From Candidatus Ratteibacteria bacterium (GTDB lineage: Bacteria; Ratteibacteria; UBA8468; B48-G9; JAFGKM01), in contig JAQVEU010000041.1 in assembly GCA_028697565.1 (NCBI GenBank), positions 1 to 6,764 of the forward strand: a stretch of 6,764 nt of DNA. Direction: 5' to 3'. The stretch's first letter is position 1. Every line of letters starts with the position of its first letter. Shown piece by piece: positions 6,477 to 6,764 of this stretch. Position numbers and translations under genes: made by a program. The notes under the pieces were generated by a model. It made no database searches, was not told the DNA's origin, and worked only from the letters and a program-made list of their open reading frames with translations.

Positions 6477-6498
6477 GGGAAGTTTATATACTCCCCTT
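6475..6498 (+). terminator. Weak hairpin after nadE, possible terminator
   Basis: AAGGGAAGT (6475-6483) and ACTCCCCTT (6490-6498) pair at 8 of 9 positions around a 6-base loop. The stem overlaps the last two bases of the nadE stop codon. No T run follows, so intrinsic termination would be inefficient. It may instead be an mRNA-end or attenuating structure. Confidence 0.25.
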
Positions 6499-6534
6499 TC
6501 CTGAGAAGACAGGTGAGGATTGAATTTAGTATAA

Positions 6535-6764
6535 ATGGGAAAATTTATAGTAGATGGTATGCTTGGCAAGGCAGGAAGATGGCTCCGACTTATGGGATAT
6601 GACACCCTCTATTTTAATACAAGCAGGAAAGTGGAACTTTTAAGGACTGCGAAAAAAGAGGAAAGAATAATTCTCACAAGGGACAGAAAGTTAGCACTTT
6701 CAAATCCTGATGTTGTTGTATTAATTGAGAGTGAAGGAACATTGCCTCAGTTAAAAGAGATTAT
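6535..6764 (+). CDS. Mut7-C RNase-like domain protein (DUF82 type), 3'-truncated by window edge
   Basis: An open frame runs from ATG6535 to the edge of the window (76 full codons). The translation starts GKFIVDGMLGKAGRWLRLMG (residues 2-21) and continues with GYDTLYF (21-27) and RIILTRDRKL (44-53). This is the hallmark N-terminal part of Mut7-C domain proteins: an early Asp (Asp7), the MLGxxxRWLR helix and the LTRD motif with Asp50, in a PIN-like nuclease fold. Such proteins normally run about 150 residues and often end in a cysteine-rich zinc ribbon, so about half is missing here. An in-frame TAA at 6532-6534 directly precedes the ATG, fixing the start or a later one. GAGG (6515-6518) is too far upstream (16 nt) to be a normal ribosome site. 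The RNase role comes from the family prediction, not from experiment here. Confidence 0.85.
   Translation, partial: MGKFIVDGMLGKAGRWLRLMGYDTLYFNTSRKVELLRTAKKEERIILTRDRKLALSNPDVVVLIESEGTLPQLKEI

Noticed and set aside
6530..6535. TATAAA as a promoter -10 for the Mut7-C gene
   Set aside because: It overlaps the start codon, so transcription would begin inside the gene. It cannot drive the full-length product.

Overview
This A+T-rich bacterial window reads almost entirely on the + strand. It holds a six-gene cluster (180-4584), an intergenic repeat (about 4614-4751), a complete glutamine-dependent NAD+ synthetase gene (4806-6476) and the start of a Mut7-C-type gene that runs off the right edge. 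The taxonomic hint is the prepilin-like protein at 3021-3644. It combines a class III signal/methylation segment with a C-terminal H-X9-DG motif, an architecture abundant in the Planctomycetes-Verrucomicrobia-Lentisphaerae group and related Omnitrophota-type candidate phyla. Two secreted proteins plus a pilin-like protein suggest a diderm. The phylum is inference, held with low to moderate confidence.

Layout. Positions 1-179 hold no gene I can see. They contain an inverted repeat built from a roughly 7-base unit (35-130) and a possible promoter right before lipA. The cluster runs lipA (lipoyl synthase), an ECF sigma factor, a one-pass membrane protein in the anti-sigma position, an exported LolA/RseB-like protein, an exported H-X9-DG pseudopilin, and an exported protein resembling DUF6263-type proteins. 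Genes overlap by 1 or 14 nt, or lie 15-21 nt apart. Downstream cistrons have good Shine-Dalgarno sequences, so they are probably one transcript.

How it may work. Sigma factor, membrane protein and exported LolA-like protein occur in the same order as rpoE-rseA-rseB of proteobacteria, although the membrane protein shows no zinc-binding anti-sigma motif and no cysteines at all. My inference is an envelope-sensing sigma system coupled to two further exported proteins, with lipA as its first gene. The right-hand part (NadE, Mut7-C protein) looks like unrelated housekeeping.

The clearest oddities are: an ECF system fused translationally to lipA (TAATG overlap); possible leaderless starts for lipA and nadE, both with -10-like elements 6-7 nt before the ATG; two genes whose true start is clearly downstream of the longest-ORF start; and two structured intergenic repeats.
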